DNA of 64,000 bases, taken from NCBI GenBank assembly GCA_022818135.1, contig JAFMSR010000005.1, positions 22,990,414 through 23,054,413 on the forward strand, read 5' to 3'. Shown one piece after another: positions 14,401-27,076 of the stretch; position 1 is the stretch's first letter, and every line of letters begins with the position of its first letter. This DNA comes from Saxidomus purpurata. Its lineage: Eukaryota > Mollusca > Bivalvia > Venerida > Veneridae. The notes under the pieces were generated by a model, which was not told the DNA's origin, made no database searches, and saw only the letters and a program-made list of their open reading frames with translations. A program made the position numbers and the translations under genes.

Positions 14401-14548
14401 ATGTTACTACGAACTTCTTCAGTTTATAAAGCAATCCTTTTGGGGGTATTAATCACATTTAGTGATAGCTCTAGTTTAAATTATTTAAGGAAATTTAATG
14501 TTCTATCTTCATGTAATTTATAATCTTTATGTACACTTAGTTTAAACT

Positions 14549-15174
14549 AATTATACCCCCCCCCCCTCCCCCCTCAAAGTGTAAGGGGGGTATGTCCGTC
14601 CATCTGTCCGTCTTTAGACGGAATCTTGTGGACTCTAAATCTCTAATACCCCTGGTCAAAATTAAATGATACTAAATACAAGTGATAAGTACAATTCCCA
14701 GTTGTGCATGGTCCATGTTTCGGGTAAGGTCACAGGGGCCTGAGATAGTAAAATCTTGTGGACACTAAATCTCCAAAATCTGTGGTCAGAAATTGATGAT
14801 ACTTCCCAGCAGTGATAAGTACAGTGCCTAGATGTGCATGGTCAATGTTTTGGGTCACTAGGTCAAAGTTAAGGTCACAGGGGCTCGGGATAGTAAAACC
14901 TTGTGGATACTAAATCTCGAAGACCCCTGGTCAGAATTTAATGATACTTCACACAAGTGATAATTGATAATGCCTTGTTGTGCATGGTCCATTTTTTGGG
15001 CCACTAGGTCAAAGGTCACAGGGGCTTGAGACCCAAAACCTATTGTCAGAATTTAATGACTCTTCACAGAAGCCCGAAGTTGTGCAGGTTCAATAATTAA
15101 AGCATCAAATATTACATAAATTTTATATATTGGGGGGGGGTATTCATCACCTTCAGTGATAGTTTAGTTTCTAG
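14549..15174 (+). mobile_element. Tandem-core element 2 (pearl/Helitron-like)
   Basis: The left arm AATTATACCCCC runs into a C-rich stretch and a G-rich partner. Next is the small palindrome CCGTCTTTAGACGG, then about 3.5 diverged units of about 130-145 bp containing CTTGTGGACACTAAATCTCC and AGGTCACAGGGG. The right arm is a G9 run, TAT, hairpin ATCAC-CTTCA-GTGAT (15146-15160) and CTAG (15171-15174). It shares its arms with element 1 but its core with the minus-strand element at 63483-64000. Non-coding. Confidence 0.75.
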
Positions 15175-15178
15175 TTAA

Positions 15179-15312
15179 TATTAGCTTGATTGTGAAGAAA
15201 GCTTGTAGCTTATCGAGTCACTCTCGAGTCCGCTTCTTGAAAAAACCAGTACTGGTGTCATATGAGGAGGATGGTCATGACCCATGTGGGGCTCGAACCC
15301 GCAACTGACGGG
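15179..15312 (-). mobile_element. tRNA-SINE fragment, 5'-truncated head
   Basis: The same body as the SINE at 3740-3953 (GCTTGTAGCTTATCGAGTCA, then AACCAGTACTG, then GGGGCTCGAACCCGCAAC in plus-strand reading). It breaks off after the B-box region, so the A-box end is missing. It lies directly after tandem-core element 2. Confidence 0.75.
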
Positions 15313-16383
15313 AGTTATATTTTGCTGTCTGAATGTGATCTTAACATACATTTACAAGGAGAGAGAGAGAAGGGGGGGGGGTATTTTGCTGCCTCTAAAA
15401 TTAATGTGATATGTCTACAGATATTTTACAGCATACAAATAATTATTATGCAATAAAAATTGTACAACCCTTACAGGTACAAGAGGTATAATCTTTGTGA
15501 AGCAGATCTGTTACAGCTCTTAGTGTTGTCTGCAGAATGTTAAAGGTTCCCTGCAAGTATGGTGAATGGCAGATGCTGGTCTTTAAAAAGAGAATAAATT
15601 TGGTCTTATTATATTAAAATGTATTTTTGCCTATAATTCACAGATGAGTGTCCCCTTACATTACAATAGGAGAGGCTCTCAGTAGATGTCATGAAAGACA
15701 GGGTTTCGTTTCAAATTACCTACAATTATGTAAATAAGTTATATAGGTACAGTAAGTAAGACGTTACAGTTAAATGAAGCATTTGTGACAAGAGATCATG
15801 TGTTAAGATGAGGTCGTAACCAAACTTTTGCCACAGGTCATCAAAATTTGAAATTTGCATCGAATTTGAATACCTTAACTTTAAATAAGGACAAGGATTT
15901 AATAGCAAATACATCTGTTAAAAAGAGGTAGGGTTTATTGGATTAAATTAATTCTTTATTGTAGATATTGCTCTAAAGCGGGATGTGTTGAGTGTAAAAT
16001 GTCTCTCATTCCTTGAGAAAATAATTGAAATGCAATAAAATCTGTGGCAGTAAAACAATTTATGTAAAGCAATTTACATTACTAAGATTTATTGTTCATT
16101 TAGGCAAATTACACATGACAGTCATTCAGAGAAAAAGTTGATCCAAACTGCAGAAATGCTGCAATAACAGTGTTAATGTTCTCTGTATATATTTCATTAA
16201 TGACTTCTGAAAAATGGGTTGCCAAGCTTACTGTAGTTTTACTGGTTTTATTCTGCATGTCTTCACCATTAATAGTACCTGAATAATTAACGAACTGCAG
16301 ATAACACATACTGCATCTGTTATAACTGCAGGCATTAAGTTATACCTCTCAAGTTTGCTCCTTTACAGCTCTCTGTCTCATTA
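15313..16383. other. No gene recognised
   Basis: AT-rich sequence. A GA/G-rich low-complexity run lies at about 15358-15380. Nothing else stands out. Confidence 0.4.
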
Positions 16384-17110
16384 CATCTGATTGATTCTCC
16401 ATGTCATTCAGCATTACTTGTATGTAATCACTGTTTGGCTGAATTATTTCTAGATTATTTCCCTTCTGCTTTTATAATGTTTATAACCCTTCTTCTCTTA
16501 TGTTTATTACCCTTCTGCTTTATAATGTTCATTTCCATTCTGCTCTATGTTCATTACCCTTTTGCTCTAATATTATGTTCATTACCCTTCTGCTCTATGT
16601 TCATTACCCTTCTATGTTTATTACCCTTCTCATTACCCTTCTGCTCTATGTTTACTACTCTTTTGCTCTATGTTCATTACTTTTTCCTAATATTTTCCCT
16701 GCTATAACTGCGTTATTCAATCTTCACTATTCAACCACTGTAATTTCTGCATTACTTACTCGCCAGCACTGTTCTTTGATTATGAAATTACTTATTATTT
16801 TTTTCCCTTTCTGTAATCACTGCATTACTTCTTCATTACAACACTTCAGTAAATTCTGCAGTACTTTTTTGGGACCCCACTATTGTAATCAGTGCAAGAC
16901 CACATTACTCTTACCTACTACTGCAAATTACTCAGTATTTCTTTGTTACCCCAGTTCTGGGTTTATTCTGCAATACTGAAATACTGGAGTACTGTAATTT
17001 TCTCAGTCCTTAAATTTCAGTACAACCATTACTGTATCTATTGCATTACTTCTTCATTACACCATTCTACTGCAATACTTCTTAATTACTCTACAATAAT
17101 TGTAATTCAA
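16384..17110. repeat. CATTAC-rich low-complexity tract with a core 22-bp minisatellite
   Basis: At 16490-16690 the unit TGTTCATTACCCTTCTGCTCTA repeats about 9 times with indels. On both sides and down to about 17110, CATTACTT, TGTAATC and TGCAATACT words keep recurring in a decayed form. Long open frames here come from the repeat's stop-poor composition. Confidence 0.8.
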
Positions 17111-18699
17111 CTGCAGTGCTTAAGTATTATTTACAATCAAGAAGATCGTAATTATACTTTGCTCAAGTGATGCTGCTAAAAACATTACTTAATCACATTG
17201 AACCAAAACATTTATCAAAAACAAGAGAGAAAAAAGGAAGACACTATAACAAACAAAAATGTAAATGAAGTGACAGTTTACATGATTAAGTTTACTTGTA
17301 TAGTTTATCAGACAGTAGGATTAATTACAGAGGTCTAGCATTCATTGAAAGTGTTAGTTTGTACAGAAAACTGTCTCAGTGGTTGGCATAACACTTTTGT
17401 TGGTGACATTTGTCCACTTCAAAAGACCGTGTCTTTTTCATTATAAATTAGTTTACAGGGAAGTTTAGAGGGTAGTAATAATGTGAGCGTTGAATGGACA
17501 TTCCTGGGTTGCAAAGCAGGCGATGCAATAACAAGTGACCGGTGGTCAGTGTGTGAAATCATTTAATCGTTTTAATGCTATTTGTCACCAAGGGGAGTTA
17601 GATTGTGGTTCAACATGACATATTCAAACACGCGGAACAGTTTTTTAAGCATTTGTACTAAGCAAACGGTTGCAAATTGAGGATTAATGAATTTTTAGTG
17701 CAGGATAAAAATCTAAATATATTTATATATATATAAATTACATTGCCTTTGTGGAATGCAAACTTTTGTGATAATCTATGGACGAGTATTTGGAGCTTTA
17801 AAGACATACATTGGCAGGTGAGTCTTTGGACTGTATTTTCGCTGAGAGCCAAGTTCTTACATTAGAGCTCGGCTGCATACAGAAGGAAGCATATTATTTG
17901 TGAGGGGCTCTACAAACAGCTGGCAGCATATTTCTCCTGTTCTGTTGTAAAAACTGCAGTTTAATGTTGTCTGGTGATTATTTTGCTACATATTCCCGAG
18001 GAAACGTAAGACATTTAGATATAAATCATTCATCCCAGAACTTGTAAGCCGAAACTTCCCTTTAAAAATATTTCGAAAATTGTCAGCTTGGTCATGAATA
18101 AATCAACTATTGACTTCCACTTTGGGTGTTTTGTCTCACAATATGATGTATCACTAGGAAAACAATTTCCTATTATATTGTCTGGTGTATTATAGTAATG
18201 TTTGCCTAGAAAATTGAATTGCACCCCATTAGGACCGTAATCCTTAGAATAGGATATAAAGCACGTTTATTCAATTTTATGATCGATACATAACATGAAC
18301 GCATTTTAATTTCGCTTCTACTTTGTTGTTTAAAGGTTTCTGAAGTTCTTGAATTCCCCGATGGTTCCTAATGAAGATTCTGTCGCAGGCAATTCAGAAA
18401 ATGTTACGTAACGCAGCAAAAGAAATGTCAGTGGTTTGCATCAAGCATCTAGTACAAAACTTACCAAATATGATGAAAGGTTTTAAGTCCCCGCATCACT
18501 TTGAATTTACCAGAAAGCATTCCTTACTTTTTGCAATATCATTGAAAAAAATACTGCACTATACTTCAAACTGATGTACATATCAATTTTATAGCAAAGT
18601 TAGCTGAATATGGTGTAACAAATAGTTGTCACATATTTCATGGTAAAATAAGAGCTATACTTAGTTATGCTCCTGGGACTTTAAAAGCAAGGGGATAAC
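17111..18699. other. No gene recognised
   Basis: AT-rich; includes an alternating AT run near 17725-17740. No recognised element. Confidence 0.4.
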
Positions 18700-18860
18700 T
18701 ATGTTAAAGGGAGGCAATACAATACAAGGGAGATAAAATTCGCATACAGGGAGGATTTCTCACAAATTTTCTTTGTATGCAGGCAGGGTATTGTGCACAA
18801 GTCCATGTTCTTTTTTAGTTTTAAGGTCAAGGTCACACTTTTGGGTCTAACCCAATGTAA
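18700..18860. repeat. Interspersed repeat fragment with CTCCCTT and AAGGTCAAGGTCACA motifs
   Basis: Contains AAAGGGAGGCAAT and AAGGGAGATAA (18726-18736) followed by AAGGTCAAGGTCACACTT at about 18823. The latter wording recurs at about 59717. Family unknown; boundaries approximate. Confidence 0.4.
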
Positions 18861-19146
18861 AGTCATTATGATAGCATTACTTTATTACTTAAAATCTTGA
18901 TCTTTAAATCATTTCATAGAAGTAAACCGCATGGCAGGATGTGTACATGCAACATCCAGCTCTCTGGTTCACAGTCCATAGTCACCTTTTGGGGTCAAAC
19001 AAAGCCCTTACTATACATTATGTTAGCAGAACAGTTCATTTTCATCAACTTCATCACCCTGTTAGGCATTTGGAAAAACTTTTACATATTTTCCCCCATT
19101 ACTTGGGAAGGTATCAAAATGCAAGCCAAATAGTCAAAGTTGCCAG

Positions 19147-19384
19147 CTTTATTTATACTAATTTATTTATTCTTGATTGCGAAACAAGTTTTTACAACTT
19201 ATATTAATCACTCTCGAGACTCATTCCGGATGGAATCAACCACGAAGAGAGAGAGGCAATGTGGAATTATTTGTGTCTTGTCTGAGTACACTACCAACAT
19301 GGCTTAGTCTTAGAACGGTAGGGATCAAACCAAGAGGCCCTTCGATCCTGAGACGAACGTACTACCACTACGCCACGGCAGCTC
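19147..19384 (-). mobile_element. tRNA-derived SINE, second subfamily (minus strand)
   Basis: The minus-strand reading begins GGAGCTGCCGTGGCGTAGTG (A-box type) and continues with GGTTTGATCCCT (B-box type). The body ends with the tail wording AAATAAATTAGTATAAAT that the SINE at 3740-3953 also has. A related truncated copy is at 47064-47240. Non-coding; the frame across it is accidental. Confidence 0.75.
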
Positions 19385-22055
19385 CAGCTCTATCTGGATT
19401 GGCAATGTAGATCTTAGATGAAATGCACCAGACTTAAAATCATTGATTTTACAAAATCTTTTTTTAAATGTTCAAAACATTATTCATTCAGCCTGCAATA
19501 CATCATGTCTGGTGAAGTACACTCCTGGCGATTGTATTTTATGGAAAAAGTATTTACTCGTGATTCCCTATTGTATAATTTGTTCGTAATATTCTGAAAT
19601 ATATACAGACGAGTGTTTTTGTTTTATGTTTCCAATATACTTTGGGTGCTTGGAACTGAAATAAAATGTTCAATGAATTTTTTTTTCTATGGTCTTGAGA
19701 TTGTAAAAAATTAGGGGGTAAGGGGGGCAACTCTGATATAAAAAATGCTCAAGAGTATTTAAGATTTTTTTGAAAACAATTTAAATTTTTTTTGAGAGGT
19801 GGCATGAATGGATGAAGTGCAAGTGTGTACCTGAGTGGGTGGCCAATTGCAGTGGAGATGTAGGTCTCTCAGTTCAGACCTTATGGGTATAAATTCAGCA
19901 AATGGTCATGATTTGTCTCCTTTGAAGACATTGGTACCCAACCTGTTAACCAGTAACACTACAAGTTACTATATTTAGACAATCATACATTATTTATTCC
20001 TGTATTGTTTACCTTGTGAAAGGGTATGAAATATGAAATAGAATTACAGAGTACTGTTTGCGAGAATAATTATATTATTTCGAGGATGGGGTAGCCTGCG
20101 AGAAATGACCGTAATAATTCGAGTCAACAGTACTGTATGTATTTTGTATAACAGCACATTTGCTCTGTTTCTCTGTTGTAGATAGATCATGATTGTGTAC
20201 TATATTACAGATAGATCATCCTCCATACACTGTTTTCCTGTAGATGTGTGCAGTAGCCATAAACAATACCCACTGCCGATCATTGTCAAATTTTCGTTAA
20301 ATCACTAAGCGTTGTACCTTTACCTGTATCTGTCAAAAGTTGCTCATTTATCAGGATGTTGTATGGAACATCAGAGCTGCACCTAATTAACATATTGAGA
20401 TATGAATTGCAATAAATAATATATGCACAGGACAATTTAACCTGTCTGGACTTAAAGAACAACATAGAAAATGTACATAATATAATGACATTATTTAATG
20501 ATACATGTCTAGGATATACTGCTGTAACTACTGAACCACTTTAGAAATGCACAGAACATAAAGTTACTGCTAACAAAACAACCTGGAAAGTGCACTGCAT
20601 ATATAGAAGGCAGCTCCAGCATTCAATCCATAGAGTTGCTCCTAATAATTGTTTCAATGGTTTTTCGGTGGGAGTTTTGGTTTTTAATTGGATGTACACT
20701 CTCAGTGACAGTGACCAGGCCAGATGTTTATGTTTTAATTTATTTGAACTTCAAGCAGTAATTTGGTGCTGTTATCTGCTGACCTCGGCCCAATCATCTA
20801 CTTAAATTAATAGTTTGGACAGCTAAGGGAGTGAAGTGTGTTGCAAAAAAGGCAGATAATCTCAAATTAGTATAAAAGTAAAGTCTAAGGTCTGAATGCC
20901 ATTCTCCGTTGCCAATGCTGATGGTGTTAATGAATATTAATCATAGAATTGCCTACAGTTTTTGTTAGTAGACTGTATATTGAACAAAGAAAAGATTTGC
21001 TTGTTGAAATATTCATGAATACCGAAAATGCAATTTGTGTTTTATGGCTGTGGTAGAGATTGGTTTAATAAATACGGAGATAATACGAAAATGTGGTTGA
21101 TTGCGCAAACCTTGGTGAGATAGATAGCTCCCGGCTTTAGAGTACGTACACTTAATTGTTTTTACAGTATATAATGTGATGATTTTGGAATGAAAACTAA
21201 CTAAATATTATTTCGAGAAAACGTTGGGAAATAAGTGTTTCTTAATTGAAATCAGGTTTGTGAACATGTCATTATAGTTGATGGTTGATATTTTGGTTCT
21301 AGCTAGTATTTATGATTCAGATTTTATCATTTGTCATTTTGTCAGTTTTTGAAGATAAAGATTGTGCAATAAAATCAGTAAAAAATAATATGTAAATAAA
21401 AAGTATTGATATTTAAAGATGGAAAATAGTCATTTCATAATTATGTAAGTTTCTTAAAAAAAAGAGATAATTTCAATTTTGCCAGCCACTAGTTGCCAAA
21501 GCACAATCATTACATATCATAGAAGAGACTAGTTTATACAATGTCTGAAGTTGTAAAATTATGATAAAATTCCCTACTCGCATACCTGAGTTTCTATAAA
21601 AACCGTTTTAATATTTAAAAGCAAAGTGAGGATTCATTTTGATAATCTGTACTAATATATGACACACAAAAATGTAAAATGACAATGCAATTTTACTTTT
21701 ATAAGTTCCCATGGCAAAATCGAAATTCACGCTGAAATGCGATGCAAATCTTTTTGTGTATTATCTGTAAGTTAATAAAAAATTTCCTGATAAAAATGTA
21801 ACATAAAATTATTATTATGAAATTTAATGTCATAAAGAATTTCATGCAATATATGTCACATGGTTGTAAGTAGATGAGATAGAAAGATATAAGCTGTCAA
21901 GGCCCCTGACATTTGAGAAAAGGATGTTTGTTGAAAAATGTACCTCTAGAATTTCAAGTGAAAAGAGTACATATTTATTGTCATATGATACAGTCGTACC
22001 AGACTGAAGCAGCCAGTCAGGGGACTCGCCAAGAATGGTCATGTAAAGTTGTCGC
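19385..22055. other. No gene recognised
   Basis: AT-rich sequence with no element or long frame that I can support. Confidence 0.4.
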
Positions 22056-22330
22056 CTGATTAATTAAAAGAGGTGTATTTGATTAGAAAATACAGGTGTA
22101 TTTGATAAACTTAAAGATACAGGTGTATTGAATTAAAAAATACAGGAGTATTGAATTAAAAAAAAGAGGTGTATTTAATAAAAAAATATAGAGGTGTATT
22201 AATTTAAAGGAATAGAGGTGCATTAAATTAAAAAAATAAAGGTGTATTTAATTAGAAAAATAAAGGTGGAGTATTGAATTGAAAAAAGAGGTGTATTCAA
22301 ATATAAAATAGAGGTGTTTTAATTAAAATA
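22056..22330. repeat. AT-rich minisatellite, about 25-bp unit, about 10 copies
   Basis: Units read AGGTGTATTTGATTAAAAAATA with many substitutions and A-run length changes (for example at 22069, 22094, 22120, 22167, 22193 and 22241). Confidence 0.85.
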
Positions 22331-24737
22331 TGGCCAATGAGGCGGTTGGCTGTCAATGTGAGATAAGGCTTACATAGGTTTTATTTTTGAAAGTGTTCAA
22401 AAAAAGCAACTGAGATATTCAGGAAAAAAATAAGTATATTACACTGCAAACTTTTGTTATGTATACTTAGGTATCAAAGCTGTGTAGCTGTGCTGTACAT
22501 TGCTGTAGTTATGGGATGACCCCACTGACATTAGTTCGCCTAAGGATGGGGGTGTGGGGAGGCTTTATTTGAATTGTCTTGTCTCATCAAACTTCCATCA
22601 GTATGAATTCAATGTCCCACTTAGTCAAGACACATGTGGGTTATGCATCTTTTTCAGTGCTTAGGTTTTATAAGCATAAAAATGTCTAAACCATTGTTTA
22701 TAGTCTCAGATGACTTGAGCTTTTATAATGAAAATGTCTGCTGTTTTAAAGGTCACATGTCCCTGTCTGTTGAGTTTGAAGAAGTTTATTTATTATACAT
22801 GTACCATATATATTTCATTTCATTACAGGATGACATGCCCTTGGGGTGGGGGGGGAGAGAATGGTGACCAGTCTTACCAGCAGTGACATTTATTACCTCA
22901 GACTGGCACAGTAACCAATACTCATTCATAGCGAATAACTTCGACTTTTGGTAAAAGCATTGTCAGAACGGGAAAATGTTTTCTTAACTCAGTGTAGACA
23001 TTGACGGGAATGAAACTATCAGGTTAAACATTAGGGGAATGGCTAGATCAATATATTTTACAGAAGAAAGCTCCGCTGAAGTAACTGTAGATTCCCAGTC
23101 TGACAGGCCAGATTGACTGTGCCGATTTGAATGGCATTTATTATCAATTTTCAGAGCTTGTCTTGTATGGGATATATTTTCTTTTCCAAGGCGCTGTCTG
23201 TATGGCGGGGCCTGGTCAGACTTTTATTTCAATTAGAAAATTAGTCATGGTTAATAGGAGATCATGTGACGCTCCTGACTGACAGGTTGTGTTCATAGCC
23301 AAAGAATCAATTGGTGCTGACAAGCAATTGAATCTACTGGGTTAACCATGGAAAGTAGACCTCTTATGTAACTATAAGAGTATGAATACACCGCATAGTG
23401 ATTTGCCCCCTATTTTTTTATGCCAAAAGGATGTTGAGTTCTTCACTTAAAAATCTGTCGAACACTCACTAGTGAAAGTGCCCAGTAGACTCAGATCAGT
23501 TAGTATGTATATATCAGGATCAATGGGCAGTCAGCGTATTTGTTGTGTAAGGGTTATACATTATTACTATTGAGTGTACTGTTGTAAGTGTACTTATATT
23601 AGCACTGCTAAATTTTAGCACAAACTGTTGAAACACCATGAACTGAGTGGTTTCGAATTACTAGCGCGTACTTGAATAAGCGCAACATCAGCAGCGCTAA
23701 AGTAAGCAATCAGCAGTTTTAAGCCACCAATTTCCGATGAAATACAGAAAGACTCGAAATTGTTGTTACGATAAATTTTGGACTATATGTTTTGTATACA
23801 AGTTATTTTCTTTTAATAAAATGGCATAATTTATTTCGCATGTGCAACAAGTCTCAGATAAATATCTCAAACAATGCACATTCATCTGTATAATAATTGT
23901 ATATACAGTTTTTGAAGTCGAAATTCGGTCCAGAACCGAAAAACCGAAGATTATCAAAGCCCTGCTTAGAGTATTAGCTGATCTTTATACAAGACGATTT
24001 CTGTAGACAATTGCCAAGGTGATTTGACTAAGAATTGAGTTGTACGTGTCGGCGCATATGTTGACTTTACATTCCCACCTCCACATGCACATACACATGT
24101 ACATTGTTATCAGATTCTCACAAATAAGGTAAAAATTATAGATAATTATTGTTCAGAACCTGATTTTCGAACCAAACAAGCAAGGCAGCCATAGCAGAGA
24201 ATTTAGATCAGTCTTGCCAACAGTCACCAGTCACTGATACACTTGTGCAGCTGTCCTACAGAAGTCTGGCGGATAATTAACCGTCCAGGTGCAAGCTAGT
24301 TTTCTTATAGTAGTCCTATTTACTTTTCCACTCAAACAATTACCACAGAATGCTGTATCATAATGAAATACTATATCATATTACAAAGTAAGCACTTAAT
24401 AAATATGATTTATGTTATAATATAATGAATAAGGCTAAAGCTCTAGATGTGTATCCCCTCTGCTGGACCTCGGGTCAAAGATCACTCTTTGGTGCAGTGT
24501 ACAGAAGCATCTGCAGCCCTAAAGTGTTTGTAATTTGTATCTATATTGTTTGTATGAGCTGCTATAAATTGTTATGCAGATTATATAGATAAACAAAAGT
24601 AATCAAACTGTAGCATATAATGTACTTCTTGGCAATTATCATTGTATTTTTAAATACACTAAAAGAGCAGACAGCCAAACTTCTACTGTATAAGAGATGG
24701 AAAAGTGATTAACTTCTGTGTTGTGACATTTTTGTAG
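22331..24737. other. No gene recognised
   Basis: AT-rich; one G-rich run near 22842-22855. No supported feature. Confidence 0.4.
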
Positions 24738-25300
24738 CCATTTAAATAAGTGCATCCAGAGCCATTTGAATAAGTGATGCCTATATGTTTAAACATGCAA
24801 GTGCATCCTGTCTGTTTGAATAAGTGATGTCTAATGTGCTTCTTGGCTGTTTGAATAAGTCAGAGATCTATAATCTATCTGAATAAGTGATTCCTTGCTG
24901 TTTAAATAAGTGAGTCCTATCTATTTGAATGAGTGATTCCTTGCTGTTTGAATAAATCAGAGTTCTATAATCTATTTGAATAATTGATTCCTTGCTGTTT
25001 GAATAATTAGGTGAGTCCTATCTATTTGAATATTAGTGATTCCTTGCTGTTTGAAAAAGTGAGTCCTATCGTTTTGAGTAAGTGATTCCTTGCTGTTTGA
25101 ATAAGTGAGTCCTTTCTATTTGAATAAGTGATTCCTTGCTGTTTGAATAAGTGATTCCTATCTATTTGAATATTAGTGATTCCTTGCTGTTTGAATAAAT
25201 CAGAGTTCTATAATCTATTTGAATAAGTGATTCCTTGCTGTTTGAATAAGTGAGTCCTGTCTATTTGAATAAGTGATTCCTTGCTGTTTGAATAAGTGAC
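24738..25300. repeat. Minisatellite, about 23-bp unit in alternating pairs
   Basis: Units alternate between TGTTTGAATAAGTGATTCCT-like and CTATTTGAATAAGTGAGTCC-like forms. Over much of the array the true period is therefore about 46 bp, with longer duplications carrying AAATCAGAGTTCTATAATC at about 24955 and 25197. Confidence 0.9.
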
Positions 25301-25754
25301 AGTGAAGTTGTCAGTGCTGGTTAAGACCTTTCATAGTAGATAGCTTCTGTTATATAATTGAAATTTAATGAACAAACAAAAATAATGAAGTGGCAATAAT
25401 GGGCCTATTTTCAACTTCAGTGATAACGCAGTAAGATGATAGCCATATTAATTTTGCTGGAGACATTCCCCATAGGGGGTAATATTTCATCTTGTAGGAA
25501 ATAGAAAGCATAGATTTGCTTGATATTTTTTTGGCAGGTACATGGTACATTCTTTGTTTATACTGAAATATACTACAAATAGACTTACCTTGGACAGCAG
25601 CACATGCCGAGCCCCTGATGATGATACTGGTCTTGCAACTGCTTGTACATGTAGTACCTTTTGAATAACTGATTTGTACAGTTGGGTCATTGATAGAACA
25701 GTGAGTGCCCTGTCACTTCATAATTATACCATATCTTGTATGACAAAAAAGACT
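25301..25754. other. No gene recognised
   Basis: Short AT-rich spacer between the minisatellite and a SINE; nothing supported. Confidence 0.35.
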
Positions 25755-25960
25755 ATGGGTTCGAGCCCCGTGCTTTACTGGCCTGAGTCTGTATATGAGA
25801 AGGTTTGCAGTCTCTAACAGAGGCTCGATGGATCTTCTGAGGGTAAACTAACCGCCAGTCTACCTGACCACCTGTCTAACTAACCTACAGTCTAACTGAC
25901 CACCTGCACATAACCGAAATACTGTTGAAACAGTGGCAATAAAATAAGATGGAAAGAAAT
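25755..25960 (+). mobile_element. tRNA-derived SINE, third subfamily (plus strand, head truncated)
   Basis: Starts near a B-box (GGGTTCGAGCCCCG). It continues with a body sharing GTATATGAGAAGGTTTGCAG, the GGAT/GGTAAACT blocks and CACCTGT with the copy at 56570-56745. It ends in an AATAAAATAAGATGGAAAG tail. The A-box part is not recognisable. Confidence 0.6.
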
Positions 25961-26290
25961 TGAAGTCAGTATAAAGCACACTGGATAGTGCACCTGGGAT
26001 CCTCTTGTAAATGTTAAATAGTCATTAATTGTAAATAATGAGCAGTAAAAGTTAATTGTATCAGCTGTGTATTAGCTAATTAGGTATTTGAATTTCATAG
26101 ATCTTAGAATTCATTCATTGTAAAGGTAGTAAGCCAATCATTTGTAACTTTGTTCTGGGTTAAAGTAGTTAAACCTGCCAAAGGATAAATCACAAGTGGC
26201 CTGCTATGATGCCTGTAATATACATGTAAATGGGTAATTGCTAGATTACACCAGTTAAATTACTGCTTATAGTTGGTGGGTGCTTAAAGC

Positions 26291-27076
26291 AGGTGACCAG
26301 TAATCCAGGTTAAACAGGGGCCTCTATCCTCTGGTGACCAGTAACCAATGTTCAATGGGTTCTCTATCCTCAGGTGACCAGTAACCAAGGTTAAACAGGG
26401 GTCTCTATCATCAGGTGACCAGTAACCAAGGTTCAACAGGGGCCTTTATACTCAGGTGACCAGTAACTAAGGTTCAACAGGGGCCACTATCCTCAGATGA
26501 ACAGTAACCAAGGTTCAACAGGGGCCTGTATCCTCAGGTGACCAGTAACCAGCCAAGGTTCAACAGGGGCCTCTATCCTTAGGTGACCAGTAACCCAGGT
26601 ATAAGAGGGGCCTCTATCCTCAGATGACCAGTAACCAAGGTTCAACAGGGACCTCTATCCTCAGATGACCAGTAACCCAGGTATAAGAGGGGCCTCTATC
26701 CTCAGATGACCAGTTTCCAAAGTTTAACAGGGGCCTCTATCCTCAGATGACCAGTAACCAAGGTATAAGAGGGGCCTCTATCCTCAGATGACCAGTAACC
26801 AAGGTTCAACAGGGACCTCTATCCTCAGATGACCAGTAACCCAGGTATAAGAGGGGCCTCTATCCTCAGATGACCAGTAACCAAGGTTTAACAGGGCCTC
26901 TATCCTCAGGTGAACAGTAACCCAGGTATAAGAGGGGCCTCTATCCTCAGGTGACCAGTAACCAGGGTTCAACAGGAGTTTCTATCCTCAGGTGACCAGT
27001 TACCAAGGTTCAACAGGGGCCTCTATCCTCAGATGACCAGTTTCCAAAGTTAAACAGGGCCTCTATCCTCAGATGA
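26291..27076. repeat. 41-bp minisatellite, about 19 copies
   Basis: The unit contains AGGTGACCAGTAACCAAGG, then TTCAACAGGGGCCTCTATCCTC. In the middle of the array, copies with GTATAAGAGGGG alternate with copies with GTTCAACAGGG, giving an 82-bp higher-order unit. The frame open on the minus strand across it is a by-product. Confidence 0.95.

Larger units (their letters stand above)
13138..14474 (+). mobile_element. Tandem-core element 1 (pearl/Helitron-like, non-autonomous)
   Basis: The left arm is AATTATACCCCC with an internal GGGGGGTATA partner. Next come a GGTC microsatellite, an array of 146-bp units, and a right arm GGGGGTATT followed by the hairpin ATCAC-ATTTA-GTGAT (14452-14466) and CTAG at 14471-14474. 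The right arm is nearly identical to those of the elements at 14549-15174 and 63483-64000. A tandem core between conserved arms with a 3' hairpin and a CTRR-type end is known from Helitron-like/pearl elements of bivalves. It encodes no protein, so it would depend on enzymes made elsewhere. Confidence 0.75.

Noticed and set aside
16435..17170. Overlapping frames of 90-159 codons
   Set aside because: They follow a CATTACCCTTCTGCTCTATG-type repeat; composition is low-complexity and the frames overlap one another.
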